A DNA stretch of 64,000 nt from Luteococcus japonicus (GTDB lineage Bacteria > Actinomycetota > Actinomycetes > Propionibacteriales > Propionibacteriaceae), in NCBI RefSeq assembly GCF_003752415.1, contig NZ_RKHG01000001.1:1736001-1800000 (forward strand). The letters are read 5' to 3'. Positions 1 through 8,126 of this stretch are shown piece after piece (the stretch's first letter is position 1; every line of letters starts with the position of its first letter). A model generated the notes under the pieces. That model saw only the letters and a list, made by a program, of their open reading frames with translations. It was not told the origin of the DNA and did no database searches. A program made the position numbers and the translations under genes.

Positions 1-305
1 ATGCCGAGAATGGCCGGTGCGGCGAAGGGCGCCGCCCAGGACGCGGCACCGACGGCGGCCCATCCCACGTCGACCGTGGTGAATCCACCGCCCTGGATCC
101 CCTTGTAGTACTCGATGGCCGGTGAGACGGCGGCCATCATGGCACCGATCACCAGCACCAGACCGGCGAAGCCGATGCCGATCATCAGGCCAGCCTTGAT
201 GGACTTGCCAAGTGACATGCGGAAGACGAGGCACAGGATCGTCATCACGACGGGTAGCAGCACTGCCGCGCCTACATCCATGATGCTCTTGAGGAAATCA
301 ACCAT
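1..305 (-). CDS. PTS galactitol-type transporter, IIC component (N-terminal part, cut by window edge)
   Basis: This is the membrane channel of a phosphoenolpyruvate-dependent sugar/polyol phosphotransferase system of the galactitol (GatC) family. Only about 101 N-terminal residues lie in the window; the rest continues beyond base 1. The visible part begins MVDFLKSIMDVGAAVLLPVV, then has the positively charged turn FRMSLGKSIKAGL and a glycine-rich membrane segment (GIGFAGLVLVIGAMM), the arrangement seen at the start of GatC proteins. The start is the ATG at 305-303, 45 bases after the IIB gene, which lies upstream on the same strand. Sugar specificity cannot be read from this fragment; galactitol is the family name, not proof of substrate. 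Confidence 0.8.
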   Translation of the reverse strand, partial: MVDFLKSIMDVGAAVLLPVVMTILCLVFRMSLGKSIKAGLMIGIGFAGLVLVIGAMMAAVSPAIEYYKGIQGGGFTTVDVGWAAVGAASWAAPFAAPAILG

Positions 306-350
306 TGGGATTCTCCAGTCGGGAGTCGTTGAGGATCAGGGGCAGCAGGA

Positions 351-656
351 TCAGGAGCACTGTCCGAGGACCTTGCGCGCTTCGTCGACGATCTGCTGGG
401 CGACGGCATCCTCGTTGATCCCCGAGATCAACCCGAAGACCTGGATCACCGGCTTGTCGATCTGCTTGGCGTACCGCGCAGTGACCATGATGATGTCGAC
501 GCTGTCGGCCATTGCCGGCACCTGCGAGACAGTGCCCTTGGAGATCTTCGCCGGGATCTTGGCATCCGCCAGGATCTGCTTGACCTTCTCCTGGGCCACC
601 GTCGACGTGGCGATGCCGCTGCCGCAGGCGATGAAGATGCGAACCTCGTTGCTCAT
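351..656 (-). CDS. PTS galactitol-type IIB component
   Basis: A 101-residue cytoplasmic IIB protein that accepts phosphate from IIA and passes it to the sugar bound by IIC. The phosphorylated cysteine lies in the loop IFIACGSGIATST (Cys11), as in GatB-family IIB proteins. I start it at the ATG at 656-654 because AAAGGAGAG lies just upstream; a longer in-frame ORF would begin in the regulatory region. It precedes the IIC gene on the same strand and is divergent from the PRD regulator at 885. No free-standing IIA gene is visible, although the regulator carries a IIA-like domain, so a IIA may lie beyond the window or elsewhere. Confidence 0.88.
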   Translation of the reverse strand: MSNEVRIFIACGSGIATSTVAQEKVKQILADAKIPAKISKGTVSQVPAMADSVDIIMVTARYAKQIDKPVIQVFGLISGINEDAVAQQIVDEARKVLGQCS

Positions 657-782
657 GTGACTCTCCTTTGGGTCGTTCTGACCCCATGCTCGATCCGGGT
701 CAGGGTGCCTCCGGCGCAAGAAGTGTGGCCAGCAAGGCACACCGAGACTGCTCCTTCGGCCTGGCTCCCGTCACTTGTCCCA

Positions 783-826
783 TTGCCGCCGTGGTGGCAA
801 CCACCCGTTGCCGCCACGGCGGCAAC
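783..826. promoter_or_regulatory. Two tandem operator-like palindromes in the PTS/regulator divergent region
   Basis: Two inverted repeats sit side by side between the IIB gene and the PRD regulator. The first (783-800) is TTGCCGCC-GT-GGTGGCAA with one mismatch. The second (807-826) is a perfect 9-bp inverted repeat, GTTGCCGCC-AC-GGCGGCAAC. Their centres are 25 bp apart, a little over two helical turns, so both would face the same side of the DNA. This is seen directly. That the PRD protein binds here is an inference from location. Confidence 0.6.
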
Positions 827-884
827 GGCGCGGGAGTTCTTCCTAGTGAGAGCAAAGTAGGCTGTACGGGAGAGAAGGTGGACC

Positions 885-2792
885 ATGATTTCCTTCACAG
901 AACGCCAGAGACTTCTGGTCCAGCTCCTGGGAGAACTGGAGGGCGCCATCTCGGGCGCCGATCTGGCGGCGCTGCTCGGCGTCAGTGTCCGGACAGTGCG
1001 TTACGACGTGCAGCGCATCAATCGGGGTGCGCGCACCGAGCTCGTGGTGGCAGACAATTCCGGCTACCGCCTGGCCCGCGTCGCCTTTCGTGACTACCTG
1101 GCACAGGCCAGCGAGGTCAGGGCCCCCATCAGCAATGCTGAACGCATCCTGCTCTACCTCACGACCCATCCCGTCACGGATGTCTACGATGTGATGCGCG
1201 ATTGCTACGTGAGTGAGACGGTGGCCCGTAGTGAGCTGGCGCGGATCTCCTCCGAACTCACGGGCAAGGGCCTTTCGCTGAGTGTGACTGGGGCTCGGGT
1301 CCAACTCGCGGGGAGCGAGTTGGCCCTGCGCAAGCTGATCGGTCAGATGGTGCGTCAGGCGATGGACACCGTCGTCGGCCGCAACCAACGCATAGCCGTT
1401 CATTTCCCCGATATCGATGTCACGAGCGTGCATGGCACCGTTGCGAAGGTGCTGGCCAAGAGCCGGATCGAGCCGAACGACATCCACCTCGAGAATGCCG
1501 TCATTACCCTCGCCATCTGTCTGCAGCGCAGGAACTCGCCCCTAACCCAAGGCGAATACAGCCCCAGCCGCTGGTCCCCCTCCGTTGACAAGATCACCCT
1601 CGAGGTCCTTGAGGCGCTGGTCGACCTGTACCCCGACCGACCCTTGGCAGCCGTCGACCGAGCCTACGCACGAGACGTCTTGGCAGTGACGCTCAGCGGG
1701 CACCTCCAGATCGATGAGGTTCCCTCCGAGGTGGACCAACAGCTCGAGAATGCCGTCCGGCAGGCTCTCACCCTCACCATCGAGAAGTTCAACCTGCCGA
1801 TCCCCGCGGACAAGCAGGCCAAGCTCTTCCGCGGTCTGTCGGAACACACCGCTAGACTCGTGGCCCGCAACAAGCTGATGCCCTACTTCCACAATGGGCT
1901 CAGGGAATCGTTGAAGTCACGCTCCCCGCTCATCTACGATGCCGCCGTCTACATGGCTGACAGGCTCTTCCGGGGTCTTGGCCTGCCCCTCCCCGACGAC
2001 GAGATCGGTCTGCTGGCCATCTATCTGGGCCTGTACTCCGAAGCGACGACGTTCGGGGACGGGAAAATCACGGCCGTGTTGGTCTGCCCCCGCTACGGAA
2101 CCTTGCGTGACTGGCTGTTGTCTGGCCTGATGCATCGGTTCGGGGAGAGATTGCGCATCGTCGATATGGTGGCGACCAATCGAGAGGCCATCGGGTGCGA
2201 CGCGGACCTCGTCATCTCGACCCTCGGCGAGCAGGAGATGGGACCCGACACCGTGCGGATCAGCGCCCTTCTCTCGGAGGAGGACCTCAGCTGTCTGGAG
2301 AATGCCCTGACCGTCGCGGCCACCCGTCGCAGCCGGCGTTGCATGGCGCAGGCCATGGCACGATTCATGAACCCGTCGCTCTATTTCGCCGACTCCGACG
2401 TGACGACCTCGCACGAGGCGATCAGATTCCTGTGTGGCCAGCTCTACGAGACCGGGGCCGTCCCGGAGGACTTCGAGGAGAGCGTCCGATTGCGGGAGGC
2501 CTACTCGTCGACGGCTTTCGCACGCCGCTTCGCGGTACCTCACTCGATGGACTTCATGGCCCACCAGACCAGCGTCTGCATCCTGATCCCCAGACGACCC
2601 ATCCCCTGGGGCGAGGCCGAGGCTTCGCTCGTCATGCTGCTGGCAGTCAATTCCGCCGACTACGACGAGTTTGAGCGCTTCTACCAGCCGCTGATCAACC
2701 TGCTGATGGACCCCCAGCGCTTCGCCGAGGTGCAGAAGATGAAGACCTTTCGGGACTTCTCCAACTACTTGGTGCAGAAGCTGAGCGCCTGA
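885..2792 (+). CDS. PRD-domain transcriptional regulator with HTH, EIIB-like and EIIA-like domains (BglG/MtlR type)
   Basis: A 635-residue regulator whose activity is set by PTS phosphorylation. The N-terminus has a winged helix-turn-helix (about residues 1-60, with SVRTVRYDVQRIN as recognition region), so it should bind DNA rather than antiterminate. Two PRD regions follow (roughly 160-290 and 300-390). The second PRD ends DDEIGLLAIYLGLY, where many family members have a histidine in place of the tyrosine, so one phospho-acceptor appears missing. Then comes a IIB-like domain with AVLVCPRYGT (about 400-480) and a C-terminal IIA-like domain with the probable phospho-histidine in FAVPHSMDF (about His553). 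The ATG at 885 follows GGGAGAGAAGG. It is divergent from the galactitol-type PTS genes and probably controls them. Confidence 0.88.
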   Translation: MISFTERQRLLVQLLGELEGAISGADLAALLGVSVRTVRYDVQRINRGARTELVVADNSGYRLARVAFRDYLAQASEVRAPISNAERILLYLTTHPVTDVYDVMRDCYVSETVARSELARISSELTGKGLSLSVTGARVQLAGSELALRKLIGQMVRQAMDTVVGRNQRIAVHFPDIDVTSVHGTVAKVLAKSRIEPNDIHLENAVITLAICLQRRNSPLTQGEYSPSRWSPSVDKITLEVLEALVDLYPDRPLAAVDRAYARDVLAVTLSGHLQIDEVPSEVDQQLENAVRQALTLTIEKFNLPIPADKQAKLFRGLSEHTARLVARNKLMPYFHNGLRESLKSRSPLIYDAAVYMADRLFRGLGLPLPDDEIGLLAIYLGLYSEATTFGDGKITAVLVCPRYGTLRDWLLSGLMHRFGERLRIVDMVATNREAIGCDADLVISTLGEQEMGPDTVRISALLSEEDLSCLENALTVAATRRSRRCMAQAMARFMNPSLYFADSDVTTSHEAIRFLCGQLYETGAVPEDFEESVRLREAYSSTAFARRFAVPHSMDFMAHQTSVCILIPRRPIPWGEAEASLVMLLAVNSADYDEFERFYQPLINLLMDPQRFAEVQKMKTFRDFSNYLVQKLSA

Positions 2793-2874
2793 ACTGACCC
2801 AAAGAATGAACTGCCTGCGCCTCCCCCGGACAAGGTCGAGTCAGGTACGGGCGCGCCGCTCAAGCCAATCCGGA

Positions 2875-3012
2875 TCAGTCGTCCTTCTCGCCCCGGTCAT
2901 CGTCCTTGTCGTGAGCACCGTCATCCTTGTCGTCAGTGTCCGGGTCGCTGTGCTCGTCCCGTTCATCCGCGGAAGCCGTGGCATCGTCGGACTCCGCCTG
3001 GCTGTCCTGCAT
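2875..3012 (-). CDS. Small, highly acidic 45-residue ORF downstream of poxB
   Basis: The ATG at 3012-3010 opens a 45-residue frame, 14 bases after the poxB stop on the same strand, preceded by GAAGGGGAGG (unusually close to the start). The product is almost entirely Asp, Glu, Ser, Ala, Lys, His and Arg: it opens MQDSQAESDDATASADE and closes DKDDDRGEKDD. It has no hydrophobic segment and would be soluble and disordered. I recognise no family. Position and ribosome site favour a real, co-transcribed gene; the biased composition means it could also be chance coding from a repetitive stretch. Confidence 0.4.
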   Translation of the reverse strand: MQDSQAESDDATASADERDEHSDPDTDDKDDGAHDKDDDRGEKDD

Positions 3013-3026
3013 GACCTCCCCTTCGG

Positions 3027-4769
3027 TCAGCTGCGCGGGATGTTGCGCAGGTTGGACCGGGCCATCTTCACCACCTCGCCGGCACCTCCGTTGAGCACGG
3101 TGCGGCTCATGGCCGTGGCGAAGCCATAGACCTGGTCCAGGGTGATCTCCGGCGGGATGGACAGCGCATTCGGATCGGTGACCACCTCCACCAGGACGGG
3201 GCCGGGGTGGTCCAGCGCCTCGCGGTAGGCCTTCTCCAGGTCCTTGCCGTCCTCGACCCTGATCCCCTTGATCCCGACAGCATTGGCCACGGCCGCATAG
3301 TTCGCGTCGGGCACGTCGGTTCCGGAGCTGGGCAGCCCGTTGACCAGCATCTCCAGCTTCACCATGCCCAGCGTCGAGTTGTTGAAGCAGACCACCTTCA
3401 CCGGCAGCTGGTATGCGGCGATGGTGAGCAGTTCACCCAGCAGCATCGACAGTCCGCCGTCGCCACTGACGCTGATCACCTGGCGCTCCGGGTAGGCGAA
3501 CTGGGCGCCGATGGCGTGCGGCAGCGCATTGGCCATGGAGCCGTGCAGGAAGGACCCGATCAGCCGCCGACGGCCATTGGGCGTCACGTAGCGCGCGGTC
3601 CAGACATTGCACATGCCGGTGTCGGCGGTGAAGACGGCATCGTCACTGGCCATGTCGTCCAGCACCGCCATGGCGTACTCCGGGTGGATGGGCGTCAGCT
3701 TCCTGGCATTGCGGGTGTAGGCATTGGTGCCCTTGTCCACGATCCTGTGGTGCTTCTTGAGCATCTCCTTGAGGAACTTGTCCTTGCGCTTGTTCTTCAC
3801 CAGAGGCATCAAGGCCCTCAGCGTGGGCAACACGTCACCGTGCACCGCGACATCCACGTCGGTGCGACGGCCCAGATGCTCGGCGCGCCGGTCCACCTGC
3901 GCGGTGCGCACGTCGGGCAGGAACTGGTCATAGGGGAAGTCCGTGCCGAGCAGCACCAGCAGGTCCGCGCCCTCCATGCCGTCGGCCGCCGCGCCATAGC
4001 CCAGCAGGCCGGTCATCCCGACGTCGTAGGGATTGTCGTACTGGATGAAGTCCTTGCCACGCAGGGAATGGCCGACGGGGGCATTGATCCTGCCGGCCAG
4101 ATCCACCACCTCGTCGTGGGCGCCCTGGACGCCGGCTCCCGCGAAGATCGCGACCTTCTCCGCCGCATTGATGGCGTCGGCCAGCTGCTGCACCGCGGCC
4201 GAGGAGGGGTGGAGTTCTCCGCGCTCGACAGGCGTGTGCAGCGGCGCGTCGTCCGTGGCTTCCTGATCCGTCACATCAGCGGGGATGGTGACCACCGCGA
4301 CGCCCTGCAGCGTGACGGCGTGCTGGATGGCCGCCTGCACCACCCTCGGGGACTGCTGCGGGGTGCTGACCATCTCGCAGTAGACGCTGCACTCGGTGAA
4401 CAGCCGGTCCGGGTGGGTCTCCTGGAAGTAGCCCTGACCGATTTGCGAGCTGGGGATGTGGGAGGCGATCGCCAAGACCGGGGCACCGGAGCGGTTTGCG
4501 TCGTAGAGACCATTGATCAGGTGCAGGTTGCCCGGCCCGCAGGACCCCGCGCACACCGCCAATTCACCAGTCAGCTGGGCATCCGCGGCTGCAGCGAAGG
4601 CGGCAGCCTCCTCGTGCCGGACGTGGACCCAGTCGATGCCGCCCTTGCCCGAACCGCCGGTGCGGCGCACGGCGTCGACGATCGGATTCAGGGAATCGCC
4701 CACGATGCCGTAGACCCGCCGGACTCCGGCGGCCTGGAGTTGAGCGACGATCTGGTCAGCGAGCTTCAT
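3027..4769 (-). CDS. poxB: Pyruvate dehydrogenase (quinone) / pyruvate oxidase
   Basis: A thiamine diphosphate and FAD enzyme of 580 residues that decarboxylates pyruvate to acetate and CO2 and passes electrons to membrane quinone. The N-terminal domain carries GIVGDSLNPI, the conserved glutamate in VRHEEAAAFAA (about residue 53) and AGSCGPGNLHLINGLYDA, a PoxB-type signature. The C-terminal domain has the ThDP motif starting GDGGLSMLLGELL and ending CFNNSTLG (about 435-465). The tail GEVVKMARSNLRNI resembles the lipid-binding peptide that attaches PoxB to the membrane. Length fits the family (about 570-580), and the quinone enzyme fits better than the peroxide-forming oxidase or acetolactate synthase. 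It is monocistronic apart from the small acidic ORF behind it. Confidence 0.92.
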   Translation of the reverse strand: MKLADQIVAQLQAAGVRRVYGIVGDSLNPIVDAVRRTGGSGKGGIDWVHVRHEEAAAFAAAADAQLTGELAVCAGSCGPGNLHLINGLYDANRSGAPVLAIASHIPSSQIGQGYFQETHPDRLFTECSVYCEMVSTPQQSPRVVQAAIQHAVTLQGVAVVTIPADVTDQEATDDAPLHTPVERGELHPSSAAVQQLADAINAAEKVAIFAGAGVQGAHDEVVDLAGRINAPVGHSLRGKDFIQYDNPYDVGMTGLLGYGAAADGMEGADLLVLLGTDFPYDQFLPDVRTAQVDRRAEHLGRRTDVDVAVHGDVLPTLRALMPLVKNKRKDKFLKEMLKKHHRIVDKGTNAYTRNARKLTPIHPEYAMAVLDDMASDDAVFTADTGMCNVWTARYVTPNGRRRLIGSFLHGSMANALPHAIGAQFAYPERQVISVSGDGGLSMLLGELLTIAAYQLPVKVVCFNNSTLGMVKLEMLVNGLPSSGTDVPDANYAAVANAVGIKGIRVEDGKDLEKAYREALDHPGPVLVEVVTDPNALSIPPEITLDQVYGFATAMSRTVLNGGAGEVVKMARSNLRNIPRS

Positions 4770-4929
4770 GGAGGGTGCCTTCCGTACCTGACGGGGACTC
4801 TTGGCGCCCCCACCTACGTCGCCACGATACGTCGCCGAATTTCACCATCTCGAGTCTTTCGGCCAGCGGCGAACGTGGAGCCCGGCCACTCGTGGAAACC
4901 GAGCTCGACGCGACATCCGGTCCCTAGTG

Positions 4930-5129
4930 CGGGTCATCGCCCCGGCGACTTCGGTCCCCGACGCCTTCGGTGTCCCTACTGCTTCTGGACCTGGGGCGGT
5001 TTCCCGCCGGAGCAGCCGCCGATTGCCAACCACAATCCCCGGTTCGCGCCCGCCATCCACCCCACCCTGGAGGTGGGCACCCGCGCCCTGCTGTCCGCCA
5101 CCCTCGCCTGTCTTGATGGTGCGCGATGA
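4930..5129 (+). pseudogene. 3' remnant of an M20-type amidohydrolase gene
   Basis: The frame ending at the stop 5127-5129 encodes CPYCFWTWGGFPPE followed by ANHNPRFAPAIHPTLEVGTR and LLSATLACLDG. This matches the end of M20-family aminoacyl/hippurate-type amidohydrolases, where an Asn-His-x-Pro-x-Phe-Ala-Pro element precedes the last helix. Upstream the frame loses similarity within about 60 codons and no start region or metal-binding core is present, so only the tail is left. Its stop overlaps the ATG of the broken MFS gene (ATGA at 5126-5129), indicating the two were once an operon. The left boundary is approximate. Confidence 0.5.
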
Positions 5130-6038
5130 CTGCTACTGCCGCCGGTGGGGTGCTGTTGGCGGCCGGCAAGGTGGCGCTTCCGCTGATGCTGGTCGGCCGT
5201 GCCGTGTCCATGTGGTCCATCGGCACCTTCGGCTGATCCAGCATGGCGGCACTGTTCGGAGACTTCCTGGCCACCAATCTTGGCTGGCACTACATCTTCT
5301 GGACCTCGATCATCGCGTCGGCGCTGTCCTTCGTGATGATCTGGGGCACCTCGGAGAGCAAGGCGGAGCAGACCGCGACCACCCGCTTCGACATCGTCGG
5401 CCTGTTGGTCTTCATGATCACGGGTGCGCTGCTGTCCAACTTCGCCGTCAACATGACCATCGGCATGCTCATCGTCAGCCAGCAGATGCTGCAACTGGCC
5501 CGTCCGGAGCGCTTCGACGCCTGGCACGCGGGGCTGCTGACGCTGGGCTTCGCGATTGCCGTGATCAGCTGCATCCGGATTGGCGAGAAGTTGCTGCAGC
5601 GCTTCGGCCCGCAAGCCGATGATGTGGGGCGCGATGATCCTGGGCCTCTGCGCCCTGCTGCTGATGCAGACGCAGGTGCTGGTGGGCACCTATGTGGTGC
5701 TGGCCGTGATCGCCTATGTGCTGTTCGGCCTGGGGCTGGCCTTCTACGCGATGCCCTCCACGGACGCGGCCCTGTCCAACCTGCCACCCGCTCAGTCCGG
5801 CGCCGGTGCCGGCATCTACAAGATGGCCTCGAGCCTGGGCGCAGCGATCGCGGTGCTGCCCGAAGAGGCGCTGCTCGGCGGCCGTGCCGGGGTGACTACC
5901 GGCGTCGGGACCGGCGTCGGTTCAGGATCCTGGCAGCCGGCCAGTGACACGAGCATCCCCACGCCGCAGACGATGGCGCAGGTTCTGGTGAACGAACTCA
6001 TCGTGCTCCCTCCCGCGACGTGCCCCGCATGCCGATGA
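5126..6038 (+). pseudogene. Broken MFS drug/solute exporter (DHA2-like)
   Basis: The gene starts MTATAAGGVLLAAGKVALP at the ATG overlapping the amidohydrolase stop, but the first membrane helices are missing and the frame meets a TGA at 5234-5236. The same frame then continues DFLATNLGWHYIFWTSII and further helices. Near 5610 it shifts by +1 into the frame encoding RKPMMWGAMILGLCALLLM. The block IRIGEKLLQRFG plus RKPMM and the later SGAGAGIYKMASSLGAAI are typical of 14-helix DHA2 transporters. The C-terminus also ends early. One nonsense codon, one frameshift and lost 5' sequence make this a pseudogene whichever single change might be a sequencing error. Confidence 0.8.
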
Positions 6039-6089
6039 CCTCATCCCAGCACAAGACCATTCCGCTGACGCCCATCCATGCCCAAGGAA

Positions 6090-6141
6090 CCTCATCCGCA
6101 TCCACGGGGCCCAATCCGCACGGTCGACCATGCGGATGAGG
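6090..6141. terminator. Inverted repeat between convergent genes (possible bidirectional terminator)
   Basis: A perfect 12-bp inverted repeat, CCTCATCCGCAT at 6090-6101 and its complement at 6130-6141, with a 28-base loop. It lies between the MFS pseudogene (plus strand) and the ABC exporter operon (minus strand), where a shared terminator is expected. There is no strong T-run on either side, so rho-independent function is uncertain. Confidence 0.45.
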
Positions 6142-6191
6142 CCCCCACGGTGCGGATCGCGAGAGCTGCCGAGGCCCTGTCGCGCGGCCGG

Positions 6192-8126
6192 TCAGCTGGT
6201 CCAGGCGCGCCAGAGGCTGGCGTACTGGCCCTCGAGGGCCATCAGCTCGTCGTGGCTGCCCAGCTCCGCAATCCGACCGTCGATCACCACCGCGATCCGG
6301 TCAGCGTCGTGGGCGGTGTGCAGCCGGTGAGCGATGGCCACCACGGTGCGGCCGTCGAGCAGGCTCGCCATGGAGCCCTCCAGGTGCCGTGCCGTCTTGG
6401 GGTCGATGAGGCTGGTCGCCTCGTCCAGCACCAGGGTGTGCGGATCGGCCACCACCAGCCGGGCCAGGGCGACCTGTTGTGCCTGCGCCGGGGTGAGCAC
6501 CTGCTTGCCGGAACCCACCAGGGTGTCCAGCCCTTCGGGCATCCGCTCCACCCATTCGACGGCGTCGACGGCGCGCAGCGCGTCCCAGACCTGCTCGTCG
6601 GTGGCCGTGTCCTCCCTGGCCAGGACGATGTTGTCCCGCAGCGAACCGACGAAGACGTGGTGCTCCTGGGTGACCAGGGCCACCTGGGTGCGCAGCTCGG
6701 CAAGAGGCAGCTCCATCACGTCGACACCGCCGACGCTCACCTTCCCCTCACGCGGTGCATTGATGCCACTCAGCAGCCGCGCCAAGGTCGACTTCCCGGA
6801 ACCGGACGGCCCGACGATGGCCAGCCGCTCGCCGGGACGCAGGTCCAGGTTGACCCCGTGCAGCACGTCGTGCCCCTCGCGGTAGGCGAAGCGCAGGTCC
6901 TTGGCCAACAGGTGGTCACCGACGGGCTGCTCACCGGTCGCCTCGCGGTCCTGTGGTACCGCCGCGATGCCCAGCAGGCGGGTGGTGGAGGCCATGCCCA
7001 CCTGCAGCCGGTCCAGCGTCTGGATCAGCCGGTCCATCGGCTCGATCAGCTGCTGCACGTAGATGGCGGCCGCGGTGATCTGGCCGAGGCTGACCAGGCC
7101 GTGGGAGTGACCCCAGGCCCCCAGCAGCACGATGAAGACCAGCGGCCCCTGGTAGGCGTAGTCGACGGTGAGGAACATCTGGTTGCGCAGCGTCATCGTG
7201 TAGCGCTCCGCCTGGGCGGAGACCTCCACGTCCTCGTCGGTGCGCCCGGTGCGGTGGTCCTGCAGCCGCAGGGCCTCGACGGTCCGGGCGCCCTCCACCG
7301 TCTCGGTGAGGCCGGTGTTGATCTGCGAGTAGGTGCCGCCCTCGGTGATGTAGCCCATCGGGGCCTTGCGCAGGTAGCCGCGCGCAACGATGCCCAGCAG
7401 GAGCATGGAGGCAACGCTGGGCAGCGCCAGCAGCCATGAGTTGAGGAACATCGCCACCATGGTCAGCACGGTCATCACCGACGCGATCACCAACTGCGGC
7501 AGCGCCCAGCGAACCGCCCCGGACATCGTGGACACGTCACGCGTCACGCGGGTGACCAGATCACCGCTGGAGGCGCGTTCCACAGTCGACAGGGGAAGGC
7601 GAAGCACGAAACGCACCACGTACTCGCGTGCCTCGGCCAGCATGTCCTGGCCGAAGACGGCGCTGATCCGTCGCGCGCCGAAGGTCAGCAGCGTCTGCAC
7701 CAGCACGACACCGACCACCATCAGGGCGATCCCGTCCAACTCCTCGGCCAGACTTGCACCGCCGGCTGTGGCGCGGTCCACCAGCCCACCGAGCAGCCGC
7801 GGGACCAGCAGGCCGGCGACGGCCGCGAGCGCATTGAAGGCCACCAGCCCGACGGCCACGGCTCGACGCTTGCCGAGCATTGCGCGGATGAAGGCGACGA
7901 CGTCCGAGTCAGGGGCGACGGGCAGGCCACGCTCCGGGGAGCGGGAGGCCTGGTAGAAGTCCCGGGCGCGTGCGGCCCGCAGGTCACGGCGGTGCCGCCA
8001 GCCGCGCAGCCGCAGGGCAAGCGGCACGCTGGTGTCCACCCGCAGCACGTCGGGGATGTCGGGGTTGGGCGCGCCATGCTCCCGCCAGGTGCTCGCCGAG
8101 CTGGCGAGCAGGTCCTCGGTGCTCAT
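6192..8126 (-). CDS. ABC exporter half-transporter, catalytic subunit of a heterodimer
   Basis: A 644-residue exporter subunit: six-helix membrane domain (about 80-370) fused to an ATPase domain (about 395-644). The ATPase has an intact Walker A (GPSGSGKST), Q-loop region (ALVTQEHHVFVGSLRDNI), Walker B (HTLVLDEATS) and H-loop (VAIAHRL). Its signature motif is changed: LTPAQAQQVALAR instead of LSGGQ. The start ATG overlaps the stop of the preceding ABC gene by four bases (ATGA), so the two products are probably made in equal amounts and pair. In known heterodimeric exporters such as TM287/288 one of the two ATP sites is degenerate; this pair fits, with this subunit giving the working Walker motifs. 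Substrate unknown. Confidence 0.9.
   Translation of the reverse strand: MSTEDLLASSASTWREHGAPNPDIPDVLRVDTSVPLALRLRGWRHRRDLRAARARDFYQASRSPERGLPVAPDSDVVAFIRAMLGKRRAVAVGLVAFNALAAVAGLLVPRLLGGLVDRATAGGASLAEELDGIALMVVGVVLVQTLLTFGARRISAVFGQDMLAEAREYVVRFVLRLPLSTVERASSGDLVTRVTRDVSTMSGAVRWALPQLVIASVMTVLTMVAMFLNSWLLALPSVASMLLLGIVARGYLRKAPMGYITEGGTYSQINTGLTETVEGARTVEALRLQDHRTGRTDEDVEVSAQAERYTMTLRNQMFLTVDYAYQGPLVFIVLLGAWGHSHGLVSLGQITAAAIYVQQLIEPMDRLIQTLDRLQVGMASTTRLLGIAAVPQDREATGEQPVGDHLLAKDLRFAYREGHDVLHGVNLDLRPGERLAIVGPSGSGKSTLARLLSGINAPREGKVSVGGVDVMELPLAELRTQVALVTQEHHVFVGSLRDNIVLAREDTATDEQVWDALRAVDAVEWVERMPEGLDTLVGSGKQVLTPAQAQQVALARLVVADPHTLVLDEATSLIDPKTARHLEGSMASLLDGRTVVAIAHRLHTAHDADRIAVVIDGRIAELGSHDELMALEGQYASLWRAWTS

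Noticed and set aside
3207-5129. 640-codon plus-strand open frame antisense to poxB
   Set aside because: Antisense shadow of poxB; only its last 60 or so codons (amidohydrolase remnant) look like protein.
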